NCBI GenBank assembly: GCA_025800435.1
Contig: JAOXRV010000541.1
Coordinates: 1-6,066 of the forward strand
DNA from: Cellvibrionaceae bacterium
Lineage (GTDB): Bacteria > Pseudomonadota > Gammaproteobacteria > Pseudomonadales > Cellvibrionaceae
Reading direction: 5' to 3'
Length of the DNA stretch: 6,066 nt
Position 1 is the first letter of the stretch. Every line of letters begins with the position of its first letter. The position numbers were made by a program, and so were the translations under genes. The notes beneath the pieces are model-generated. The model did no database searches and had not been told where the DNA came from. It saw nothing but the letters and a program-made list of their open reading frames with translations. This document shows positions 1-5,998 of the stretch, one piece after another.

Positions 1-130
1 TATTCATGGACATGCGAATGGAATCACGGCGGTTCTGCCGCATGCGGCGAATACCGTCGAGAATAACCCCGACAATTAACAGTACGATAATGACGGTCAG
101 CACATGCTGCATTTCAAAATCGAAACTCAT
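1..130 (-). CDS. zipA: Cell division protein ZipA, N-terminal part (cut by window edge)
   Basis: Reading leftwards from the ATG at 130-128, 43 codons are present before the window ends. They encode a short acidic start (MSFDFE), a hydrophobic span at about residues 10-24 (LTVIIVLLIVGVILDG) and then a basic stretch beginning IRRMRQNRRDS. ZipA has this arrangement: an N-out single-pass anchor followed by a charged cytoplasmic segment with a D-G-x-R-R-M-R type junction, a linker, and a C-terminal FtsZ-binding domain. ZipA tethers FtsZ to the inner membrane in the early divisome. The linker and FtsZ-binding domain lie outside the window. A ribosome binding site GAGG at 139-142 sits 8 bases before the ATG and supports this start. 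Position directly downstream of smc on the same strand matches the smc-zipA-ligA order known in Pseudomonas, which raises confidence. The ID rests on the N-terminus plus context only. Confidence 0.85.
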   Translation of the reverse strand, partial: MSFDFEMQHVLTVIIVLLIVGVILDGIRRMRQNRRDSIRMSMN

Positions 131-198
131 CCATTTAGCCTCTTAATAATTTCGTTGCGCGCGCCTTTGCATTGGCATCTTGGCGCTCGCACCATTTT

Positions 199-221
199 GT
201 TGCCGCTCACACCAGAGCAAC
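199..221. repeat. Short inverted repeat in the zipA leader
   Basis: GTTGC at 199-203 and GCAAC at 217-221 are complementary. Two alternatives overlap it: GCTC 205-208 with GAGC 215-218, and TTGCC 200-204 with GGCAA 223-227. If zipA is transcribed from the candidate promoter at 227-235, most of this lies in its 5' leader and could form mutually exclusive small hairpins. The stems are only 4-5 bp, so it may be chance. Confidence 0.3.
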
Positions 222-226
222 GGGCA

Positions 227-235
227 ATTTTATCA
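227..235 (-). promoter_or_regulatory. Candidate extended -10 promoter for zipA
   Basis: The minus strand reads TGATAAAAT at 235-227, that is a TG-n motif followed by TAAAAT, which matches the sigma70 -10 consensus at 5 of 6 positions. No convincing -35 box lies 16-18 bases upstream, so it would depend on the extended -10. It would start transcription near 220 and give a leader of about 90 bases before zipA. It would let zipA be expressed independently of smc read-through. Sequence inference only. Confidence 0.4.
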
Positions 236-244
236 CTCGGGCCT

Positions 245-278
245 GGCTGACCCCTGAACTATTCGGTGCCAGTCAGCC
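245..278 (-). repeat. Inverted repeat just downstream of smc
   Basis: GGCTGAC at 245-251 and GTCAGCC at 272-278 are perfect 7-bp inverted repeats separated by 20 bases, starting 13 bases beyond the smc stop codon. In the smc transcript this would be a GC-rich stem with a large loop. No U-tract follows on the minus strand, so it is not a standard intrinsic terminator. It could stabilise the smc 3' end, slow read-through into zipA, or be a protein site. Confidence 0.4.
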
Positions 279-291
279 CAATTAGTTCCTA

Positions 292-3200
292 TTACATCGC
301 CGCCAGTTCGGCCGCCTCATCGACATCCACACTCACCAGACGCGATACGCCAGGCTCGTGCATGGTAACCCCCAACAACTGGTGGGCCATTTCCATGGCG
401 ATCTTGTTGTGGGTAATATAGATAAATTGCACCTTTTTGGACATTTCTTCAACCATGCGCGCATAGCGGCCCACATTGGCATCATCCAGCGGTGCGTCCA
501 CCTCATCCAGAATACAGAAGGGCGCTGGGTTAAGGCGGAAGATCGAGAACACCAGGGCGATTGCCGTCAGCGCCTTCTCACCACCGGAGAGCAGGTGAAT
601 GGTGCTGTTGCGCTTGCCCGGCGGGCGCGCCATGATGGCAATACCGGTGTCGAGCAGGTCGTCGCCGGTCATCTCCAAATAGGCGTGGCCGCCGCCGAAA
701 ACTTTGGGGAATAGCTCTTGCAGGCTTTCATTGACCTGATCAAAGGTCTCCTTAAAGCGGCTGCGAGTTTCCTTATCGATCTTTTTAATGGCGTTTTCCA
801 GGGTTTCCAGCGCGTCTTCCAGATCTTGGTTTTGTGTATCCAGATAGTTTTTACGCTCGGACTCCACCTTGTATTCGTCGATTGCCGCCAAGTTGATAGG
901 ACCCAGGCGACTGATGCGGTTGCCGATGCGCTCCAGCTCCTCTTCCATGGGCTTCTCTTCGGCGTCTTCGGGCAGCTGCTCCAGCAATGTCGGCAGGTGG
1001 AAGCCGTCTTCCACCAACTGTTTTTCGACGGTGGCGCGCTGCACTTCGACCTCGCGGGTAAACAGGCGCTCCTGCTCCAGCCGGGTACGCACCGATTGCA
1101 CTTCATGCTCGGCCTGGCTGCGGGCCTGTTCCACCTCGCGCAGCTTGGCTTCGATGGACTGTAAGTTGGCGCGGGCCTGCTCCAGCTCTCGCTCGACGCT
1201 TAAGCGCTCCTCTAAACGCTCTTCCAACGCCATTTTGTATTCTTCGATGGGATCGCGGTTCTCACCCAGGCTGGCAGTGATCTGCTCGCGCCGATCTTGC
1301 AGCCGCTGCACCTGCTCGCGCAGTCGAGTAATGCCCGAGCGCACGCTGTCGAGCTGGGTTTTTAAAGACTGGTAGCGCATCGCCAGTTCGTGGCCGCGAT
1401 CTTTATCGTGGCGGGCGCGCTGGCGGGCCTTGTCCAGGGCTTCGCGCAGCTCATCGCGCTTGCTCAGCAGGGCCTCGCGCTTATCGGTATCCTGCTCCAT
1501 GGCGTCGATAGACTCCTGCAGAACCATGCGCGATTCGGACAGGGCCTCAGCCTCGTTGTCCATCTGCTCTTTGGCCTCGGCGATTTCCGCATCGAGGCGC
1601 TGGCGACGCATGCTGATCTGCTCGACCTGTACCTGCTTGGCGCTGACCTGGGAGCGCAGCTCGCCGTAGCGGCGGCCTAAATCATCGGCTTCGCGGCGCT
1701 TGGCTTCGCGCTGCTGCTCCAGCATTTTAGCCTCGTCACGACGCTGTTCCATTTGTTCGGACAGGGTTTCAACTTCGGCCTCGGCCGCCTCAATTGCGGC
1801 GCCCAGTTCTTCCAACTCCTGCTTGCGTGCCAGCACGCCAGAGGATGCATCGCTGTCTTTGGCCACCCGAATCCAATTGGCACCCAGCCAGATGCCGTGT
1901 TTGGTCATTACCGATTGGCTGGTCTGTAATTGGCCGCGCATGGCCAGCGCGCCATTTAAATCCTCGGCCGCTAAAATACTGCCCAATAAATGGCTGACAT
2001 CGGGGCCGCCGCTGACCTTTTGGGCCAGGCTTTGGGCATCGGCACTGGCACCACCGCCATTGCTATCCAGCAACACCAGCTCGCCCTGATCCAGCTCGGC
2101 GACTTGCGCCGCCAATTGTTCAATAGCATCGACACAGACCGCCTGCAGGTGACTGCCGAGGGCGGTTTCCACCGCCTGCTCCCAGCCGCTCTGTACTTGT
2201 AACTGTTCGGCCAGGCGGGGTTTATCGGCCAGGCCCTGCTGACTTAGCCACTCGCCCAATGCCTCGTTTTGGCCGCCCAAGGCCGCCTGCTGCAAAGCCT
2301 CTAGAGAGGCGTGGCGGCCGCGCATACTGGACAGTTTATTGCGCAGCTGGTCGAGCTGCTCGGCATCGCTGCTGCCCCGCTCCCGGGCCTCATCGATGCG
2401 CTCGCCCATCTGCTCGACCTCGACGCGCTTCGCTTCGGCATCCAGGTCGTACTGGGCCATGCGCTCGCTCAGCTCGGCGATCTCTTCGTCTACCTCAGAG
2501 GATTCCAGGTTGCCGCGCTCTTCGTCCAGGCGCTTAACCCGCTCTAACAGGCGGCTTTGCACCTGTTCTAGGTGTTGAATTTTGGATTGCTCCACCTCGG
2601 CCCGCTGACGCGGCTCGGCGGCAACTTGGTTAAAGCTGTCCCATTCCAGCTGCCAGTTGTGCATGGCGTCTTCGGCGGTTTGCAAAAAGTCGCCAGAATC
2701 TTCTTCGGCCGCTTTAATCAGCTCCAGCTCTGGCTCGATCTCGGCCAGCTCCTCTTCCCAGGCGCTGGTCTTTTCGGTGTCGGCCAGCATATGGGCCTCG
2801 GCCTCTTTGCAGTCGCGCTCGGTCTGCTCAAGGTCGCGCTGCAGCTCGACGGTGCGTGACTGGGCGTGTTGAATATTCTGCTCGATGCGGCTGATCTCGG
2901 AACCCAGGGAGAAGTAGCGACCCTGAATTTCATTAAACTTATCACCCAGCTCAGTGTGCTCCAGGCGGTAGCTTTCAATCTCGGTATCCTTGCCGACCTG
3001 ATCGGTAACAAAAGATTCTACCTTCAGCTCCAGCTCGGTTATTACCTCTTGCTTGGCCTTGGCCTGCACATCGAAAATTTGAAAGCGTAGCGCCTCTAAC
3101 TGGGCCTTGAGCAGGCGCTCTTCTTTTTTAAACTCGGTGTATTTCTCGGCGGCCACCGATTGGCGCTCCAGGCGCGATAGCTGGCGCTCCAGTTCCTCGC

Positions 3201-3792
3201 GGATATCGGTCAGGCGTTCGAGGTTTTCGAGGGTGCGGCGCATGCGGTTTTCGGTGTCGCGGCGGCGCTCCTTATACTTGGAGATACCCGCGGCCTCTTC
3301 GATATACTCCCGCAGCTCTTCGGGCTTGGCCTCGATCAAGCGCGAGATCATACCCTGCTCAATAATGGCGTAGCTGCGCGGGCCAAGGCCGGTGCCCAGA
3401 AAGATATCGGTAATATCTCGGCGGCGGCACTTATTGCCGTTGAGGTAGTAGGTATTGGTGGCGTCGCGGGTCACTTTACGTTTGACCGAAATTTCGCTGT
3501 AGCCGGCATACTCACCCACTAAAGTGCCGTCGCTGTTATCGAAGATCAGCTCGATCGAGGCCTGGCCCACAGGCTTACGACCGCCGGAGCCGTTGAAAAT
3601 AACATCGGTCATGGACTCGCCGCGCAGGTTTTTGGCCGACGACTCACCCATTACCCAGCGCACAGCATCAATGGTATTAGACTTGCCACAGCCGTTGGGG
3701 CCTACGATGGCGCAGAGGTTGGACGGGAAGGACACGGTCGTCGGGTCTACGAACGACTTAAAACCTGCCAGCTTAATGCACTTTAGCCGCAT
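292..3792 (-). CDS. smc: Chromosome segregation ATPase SMC (condensin)
   Basis: Complete 1166-residue SMC protein, the usual length for bacterial SMC. It dimerises through its hinge, binds DNA with ScpA/ScpB, and organises and segregates the chromosome by ATP-driven loop extrusion in the nucleoid. Visible parts in order: N-terminal head with Walker A GPNGCGKSN (31-39, Lys37), Q-loop IIEQG (Gln146) and the IEEAAGISKYK segment (164-174); a Glu/Gln/Arg-rich coiled-coil arm (about 175-500); hinge (about 510-655) ending in GVLARKQEL; the returning coil (about 660-950); a C-terminal head with LGPINLAAIDEY (from 963), signature LSGGEK (1068-1073), Walker B FCILDEVD (Asp1096, Glu1097), a D-loop, and the switch His1128 in ITHNK. 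All ATPase residues are present, so it should be active. The start MRLKCIKLAGFKSF is the family's standard N-terminus, with AAGGA at 3796-3800 upstream. Its scpA/scpB partners are not in the window. Confidence 0.98.
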   Translation of the reverse strand: MRLKCIKLAGFKSFVDPTTVSFPSNLCAIVGPNGCGKSNTIDAVRWVMGESSAKNLRGESMTDVIFNGSGGRKPVGQASIELIFDNSDGTLVGEYAGYSEISVKRKVTRDATNTYYLNGNKCRRRDITDIFLGTGLGPRSYAIIEQGMISRLIEAKPEELREYIEEAAGISKYKERRRDTENRMRRTLENLERLTDIREELERQLSRLERQSVAAEKYTEFKKEERLLKAQLEALRFQIFDVQAKAKQEVITELELKVESFVTDQVGKDTEIESYRLEHTELGDKFNEIQGRYFSLGSEISRIEQNIQHAQSRTVELQRDLEQTERDCKEAEAHMLADTEKTSAWEEELAEIEPELELIKAAEEDSGDFLQTAEDAMHNWQLEWDSFNQVAAEPRQRAEVEQSKIQHLEQVQSRLLERVKRLDEERGNLESSEVDEEIAELSERMAQYDLDAEAKRVEVEQMGERIDEARERGSSDAEQLDQLRNKLSSMRGRHASLEALQQAALGGQNEALGEWLSQQGLADKPRLAEQLQVQSGWEQAVETALGSHLQAVCVDAIEQLAAQVAELDQGELVLLDSNGGGASADAQSLAQKVSGGPDVSHLLGSILAAEDLNGALAMRGQLQTSQSVMTKHGIWLGANWIRVAKDSDASSGVLARKQELEELGAAIEAAEAEVETLSEQMEQRRDEAKMLEQQREAKRREADDLGRRYGELRSQVSAKQVQVEQISMRRQRLDAEIAEAKEQMDNEAEALSESRMVLQESIDAMEQDTDKREALLSKRDELREALDKARQRARHDKDRGHELAMRYQSLKTQLDSVRSGITRLREQVQRLQDRREQITASLGENRDPIEEYKMALEERLEERLSVERELEQARANLQSIEAKLREVEQARSQAEHEVQSVRTRLEQERLFTREVEVQRATVEKQLVEDGFHLPTLLEQLPEDAEEKPMEEELERIGNRISRLGPINLAAIDEYKVESERKNYLDTQNQDLEDALETLENAIKKIDKETRSRFKETFDQVNESLQELFPKVFGGGHAYLEMTGDDLLDTGIAIMARPPGKRNSTIHLLSGGEKALTAIALVFSIFRLNPAPFCILDEVDAPLDDANVGRYARMVEEMSKKVQFIYITHNKIAMEMAHQLLGVTMHEPGVSRLVSVDVDEAAELAAM

Positions 3793-3854
3793 AAATCCTT
3801 TTCACTTTGTTTACTCGCAATAACTTTACGTTGGCCTTGCAATATGTTGATTTT

Positions 3855-3860
3855 ATTGTA
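3855..3860 (-). promoter_or_regulatory. Candidate -10 box for smc in AT-rich stretch
   Basis: The minus strand reads TACAAT at 3860-3855 (5 of 6 match to TATAAT) inside an AT-rich run at about 3838-3866. It lies about 63 bases before the smc ATG. The hexamer 17 bases upstream (GTGTCT) is a poor -35. A second weaker -10-like CATATT at 3846-3841 is nearby. The 194-base gap and hairpins after ccmI make a separate smc promoter likely, but the exact box is uncertain. Confidence 0.35.
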
Positions 3861-3904
3861 TTTTTCTGAAACCCCGGAGACACTTCAGAGACACAACTGG
3901 AAAC

Positions 3905-3927
3905 GCCCCATTCTACACACTTGGGGC
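3905..3927 (-). terminator. Possible weak intrinsic terminator between ccmI and smc
   Basis: On the minus strand GCCCCA (3927-3922) and TGGGGC (3910-3905) form a 6-bp GC-rich stem with an 11-base loop, followed by GTTTCC. It lies about 60 bases beyond the ccmI stop codon, so it could end the ccmHI transcript before smc. The U-tract is only three bases and the loop is large, so it is a weak candidate. Confidence 0.35.
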
Positions 3928-3930
3928 CGC

Positions 3931-3977
3931 TTTGGCACCCTGACAGAGCAGCCCCGACAGGGCTTTTGGCGCCAAAA
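3931..3977 (-). repeat. Nested inverted repeats immediately after ccmI
   Basis: Three elements overlap. (1) A perfect 14-bp palindrome TTTTGGCGCCAAAA lies at 3964-3977. (2) AGCCC 3950-3954 pairs with GGGCT 3960-3964 around a 5-base loop. (3) The outer arms 3931-3939 and 3968-3976 pair over 9 bp; the single mismatch is A-C on the plus strand but a G-U wobble in minus-strand RNA. This favours a folded structure in the ccmI transcript, starting 10 bases after its stop codon. It could be a 3' stabiliser or part of a composite terminator with the hairpin at 3905-3927. Confidence 0.45.
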
Positions 3978-3986
3978 ATCGGCTGA

Positions 3987-5264
3987 TTAAGGCAGTTGCT
4001 CGCTGACGCTTAGCTGAACCGGCGCTTTTAGTTGAGCCGAGCGCAGCGGCCCAACACTGACCTGCCAATCACCACTTTGGGGCGCTGCATTGCCACTGGC
4101 CGATACCCGCGCCACCAGTTCCAGCTCGGGGAACTGGGCGATACTCATGCCCGGCGCCATGGCCATGGCTTCGGTCAGCTCCACCTCGGCGGGCAAGTCT
4201 TTAACTTGCAGACGAGTAATCGCTAGGGGAACAGAAGCCCCCTGCCAGGCCCGGGCGTAGACAAACACCGTGTGCTCAGCCGGTAGCTCAATACCTTCAG
4301 CCAGGGACACCTTTACGGTTACGCTGCTGGCAGCTTGCACCTGGCCAGCTGCACCCGCGCCATTGTCTCCACCTTGTGTTGCCAGCAGTGACTGGGCCCT
4401 GACCACCCCGGCGGCTAGGGATTGGGCCCCCATGCTATTGGGGCCCAACAGCCCAATGGCTCGCTCCCAGGCACTGATGGCCTTGGAATAATTTTGCGCC
4501 TGGTAGTGGCGAATCCCGTCGAGCCCCAGAGCCGCGGTATTATCGGGCTCTAGTTTTAGGGTTTTATCAATTAATTGCTCGATATCCGGCGTGACTTTAT
4601 TGCCACCGACAGCGAACAGCAGCTGGGCCAGCTCGGACATAACAAGGGCCGATTCTTCCTCGCTAAGCACCTTGCGGTAGGCATCGATGGCTTTGACATA
4701 CTGGCCCAGCTCGGTATGGGTGCGGGCCAGCAAGTAGCGGTATTGAACGTTTTGGGGTTGTTTGCCCAGGCGCGCCTCCAAGCTGCCAATTAACGCTTTA
4801 GCCAGCGCCGGGTTGAGTTCAGCGCCGGCTTCCATTGCCGCCCGATCGGCCTTGAACTTGGCTTTAATTTGGGCGTCCAGGGCCATATCATCAGCGGCAC
4901 CATTGTACTGATAAAACACAAACACAAAGGCACACAGCGCTGCCGAGCCAAGCAACAGCGCTAAGCGGCCGCCCTGCTGGGGTTTGGCAGCGGTATCGTT
5001 ATCGCCGTCGGTTTCGGCCAACAGCTCCAGATCCAGCTCGCGCAACAGAGCCTGCTGCTGGGCTTTATCTATCTCGCCACGCTGTAACTGGCTGTCAATT
5101 TCCTGTTTGCGCTGTTGGTACAGATCCACATTCAGTGCCTGTTGGCGGGCTTGATCGGCAGCCACCGCAGCGGCGTTATCACCGTCCTGGCGGCGCAGGG
5201 GCCAAAGCACAAAGATTAAGGCTAACACTAAAAGGCACAAGGCCCCGAGCCAGAGTTGCAACAT
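3987..5264 (-). CDS. ccmI: Cytochrome c biogenesis chaperone CcmI (TPR protein)
   Basis: A 425-residue membrane protein of System I cytochrome c maturation. CcmI captures apocytochrome c at its C-terminal helix outside the cytoplasmic membrane and presents it to the CcmF/CcmH haem ligation complex. Visible: a first membrane span (about 3-22) ending in WPLRR; a cytoplasmic helical segment (about 38-84) with the family pattern NVDLYQQRKQEID and ELDLELLAE; a second span (about 100-119); then a periplasmic part with TPR-like helices around 172-205 (YLLARTHTELGQYVKAIDAY) and 241-274; and a C-terminal domain (about 313-425) with PLAITRLQVKDLP and AMAMAPGMSIAQFPELELVARVS-type sequence (split as about 346-358 and 366-388). 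The last two match CcmI/CycH proteins of Pseudomonas type rather than the shorter alphaproteobacterial form. It follows ccmH by 15 bases with its ribosome site overlapping the ccmH stop, so the two are co-translated. The separate ccmH and ccmI differ from E. coli, which has one fused CcmH. Confidence 0.93.
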   Translation of the reverse strand: MLQLWLGALCLLVLALIFVLWPLRRQDGDNAAAVAADQARQQALNVDLYQQRKQEIDSQLQRGEIDKAQQQALLRELDLELLAETDGDNDTAAKPQQGGRLALLLGSAALCAFVFVFYQYNGAADDMALDAQIKAKFKADRAAMEAGAELNPALAKALIGSLEARLGKQPQNVQYRYLLARTHTELGQYVKAIDAYRKVLSEEESALVMSELAQLLFAVGGNKVTPDIEQLIDKTLKLEPDNTAALGLDGIRHYQAQNYSKAISAWERAIGLLGPNSMGAQSLAAGVVRAQSLLATQGGDNGAGAAGQVQAASSVTVKVSLAEGIELPAEHTVFVYARAWQGASVPLAITRLQVKDLPAEVELTEAMAMAPGMSIAQFPELELVARVSASGNAAPQSGDWQVSVGPLRSAQLKAPVQLSVSEQLP

Positions 5265-5274
5265 GGAGAGGGAA

Positions 5275-5282
5275 TCCTTTTA
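5275..5282 (-). promoter_or_regulatory. ccmI ribosome binding site overlapping the ccmH stop codon
   Basis: The minus strand reads TAAAAGGA at 5282-5275: the TAA is the ccmH stop and the AAGGA is the ccmI Shine-Dalgarno, 10 bases before the ccmI ATG. A ribosome ending ccmH would sit on the ccmI initiation region, so translational coupling is likely. This supports the ATG at 5264 as the ccmI start. Confidence 0.75.
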
Positions 5283-5768
5283 TTGGGGGTCTTGGGGGCT
5301 ATTGTTGGGGCCCTGCTCAAGTAACTGTTTAAGCCTGGCCTCATCGACCTCCGCCACCGGACGGGTCTGGCGGCGCACAATCAACAAGGCAATCAACGCC
5401 CCCAGCAGCAACAGGGCCAACGGCCCCAGCCACAGCACCAAGGTCTGCTTATTAAATTTGGGGCGGTAAAGCACATAGTCGCCATAACGGGCCACCATAT
5501 AGTCTTTAATCTCGCTATCGCTCTGCCCCTCTTGCAACAAGCGGTGCACCTCTCGGCGCAAATCCTGGGAAATAGGCGAATCGGACCCGGCCAGGTTCTG
5601 GTTTTGACACTTGGGGCAGCGCAGCTCCTCCACCAGCAGCAAATAGCGCTCGCGCAGGGCCTCGTTTTCAAATTCATAAATATCCACCACCGCCTCAGCG
5701 GTACCCGTATGCAACAGCGGCAGGCACAGAGCGAACAGTAAAAACCAAGCGCGAGTTAGACGATTCAT
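5280..5768 (-). CDS. ccmH: Cytochrome c biogenesis thiol oxidoreductase CcmH
   Basis: A 162-residue membrane-anchored periplasmic protein, also called CycL or Ccl2. It handles the CxxCH cysteines of apocytochrome c: it forms or resolves the mixed disulfide so that they are reduced for haem attachment, working with CcmG and CcmF. Visible: signal peptide (about 1-26, FLLFALCLPLL core, cleavage likely after TAEA); the family motif LRCPKCQNQNLAGSDSPIS starting at residue 49, with catalytic Cys51 and Cys54; DLRREV; the three-helix bundle region with MVARYGDYVLYRP (91-103); and a C-terminal membrane span (about 109-131) followed by a basic stop-transfer VRRQTR and a short cytoplasmic tail. Length and order match the family. 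GAGGA at 5775-5779, 6 bases upstream, supports this ATG. Usually ccmG (a thioredoxin-like gene) lies just upstream; here the upstream neighbour is a divergent tRNA gene. Confidence 0.95.
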   Translation of the reverse strand: MNRLTRAWFLLFALCLPLLHTGTAEAVVDIYEFENEALRERYLLLVEELRCPKCQNQNLAGSDSPISQDLRREVHRLLQEGQSDSEIKDYMVARYGDYVLYRPKFNKQTLVLWLGPLALLLLGALIALLIVRRQTRPVAEVDEARLKQLLEQGPNNSPQDPQ

Positions 5769-5791
5769 AGCGGATCCTCATTGGGGGCGCC

Positions 5792-5800
5792 AGTATAACA
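5792..5800 (-). promoter_or_regulatory. Extended -10 promoter of ccmH-ccmI
   Basis: The minus strand reads TGTTATACT at 5800-5792: TG, one base, then TATACT, a 5 of 6 match to TATAAT with the extended -10 dinucleotide. Transcription would start near 5785, giving a leader of about 17 bases that just covers the GAGGA ribosome site. The -35 is poor (TTAGGC at 5821-5816, spacer 18), as is common when the extended -10 is present. It gives ccmHI a start of its own. Confidence 0.6.
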
Positions 5801-5864
5801 AGCCCCGCAGCCAAGGCCTAACCAGCATCGGGTTAAAGAATGCTAAGAGTTTGGTTTTGTTGAG

Positions 5865-5914
5865 TTTTTATCCAATTTTTACCCAACTTTCACCCAACTC
5901 TCATCCAACTTTCA
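5865..5914. repeat. Tandem 11-bp repeats with phased T-tracts
   Basis: Four full units abut exactly: TTTTTATCCAA (5865-5875), TTTTTACCCAA (5876-5886), CTTTCACCCAA (5887-5897) and CTCTCATCCAA (5898-5908), followed by a 6-base remnant CTTTCA (5909-5914). The consensus is YTYTYAYCCAA, with the changes almost all C/T transitions. A more degenerate unit may precede it (5854-5864). T-runs centred near 5856, 5867, 5878 and 5889 are 11 bp apart, about one helical turn, so the DNA is probably curved. It lies upstream of both the tRNA-Val and the ccmH promoters. It may be a bend, an array of protein sites, or a small minisatellite. Confidence 0.7.
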
Positions 5915-5916
5915 GG

Positions 5917-5928
5917 CTTGTACACAAG
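5917..5928. promoter_or_regulatory. Short dyad upstream of the tRNA promoter, operator-like
   Basis: CTTGT (5917-5921) and ACAAG (5924-5928) form a 5-bp inverted repeat around a 2-base centre. It is overlaid on a direct repeat of AGGCTT (5914-5919 and 5927-5932, 13 bp apart). It sits between the 11-bp repeats and the AT-rich UP-like segment, where an activator could bind. No known operator is recognised. Confidence 0.3.
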
Positions 5929-5930
5929 GC

Positions 5931-5987
5931 TTAATAAATTTATCAAAAAACGGTTGACCTGCCCCGATTAATCATTAATATACGCGG
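5931..5987 (+). promoter_or_regulatory. Stable-RNA promoter of tRNA-Val
   Basis: TTGACC (5954-5959) is a 5 of 6 match to the -35 box. TAATAT (5976-5981, 4 of 6) follows after a 16-bp spacer as the -10. Directly upstream of the -35, 5931-5950 is almost pure A/T (AATAAATTTATC then a run of six A), in the place and of the kind of an UP element bound by the RNA polymerase alpha subunit. After the -10 comes a GC-rich discriminator (ACGCGG), the hallmark of promoters shut down by ppGpp/DksA. The start would be near 5988, leaving a leader of about 11 bases before the mature tRNA. Confidence 0.75.
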
Positions 5988-5998
5988 CTCCTGACAGC

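Noticed and set aside
669..1106. Trp/Ser-rich open frame of about 145 codons on the minus strand in another frame of smc
   Set aside because: It is fully inside smc in a shifted frame, with unusual Trp and Cys content and no recognisable domain. It is a shadow of the true gene.
869..1375. Long open frame of about 168 codons on the plus strand, opposite smc
   Set aside because: It lies wholly antisense to the smc coiled coil and is dominated by Ser, Arg and Cys. This is what the opposite strand of Glu/Gln/Arg/Leu-rich codons gives. Several similar plus-strand frames under smc (for example 358-714, 718-1164 and 2572-2859) have the same explanation.
3950..3967. Plus-strand hairpin AGCCC-CGACA-GGGCT followed by TTT as an intrinsic terminator
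   Set aside because: No plus-strand gene lies upstream. The flanking genes are both on the minus strand, where no U-tract follows this stem.
5824..5844. Dyad AGCAT / ATGCT with an 11-base centre just upstream of the ccmH -35 region
   Set aside because: Only 5 bp per arm and no extension. This is easily expected by chance in a region of this size, though the position is operator-like.
5868..5876. DnaA-box-like TTATCCAAT in the first 11-bp repeats
   Set aside because: It lacks the ACA end of the consensus TTATCCACA, the other repeats diverge further, and there is no dnaA, AT-rich unwinding region or GATC cluster to suggest an origin.
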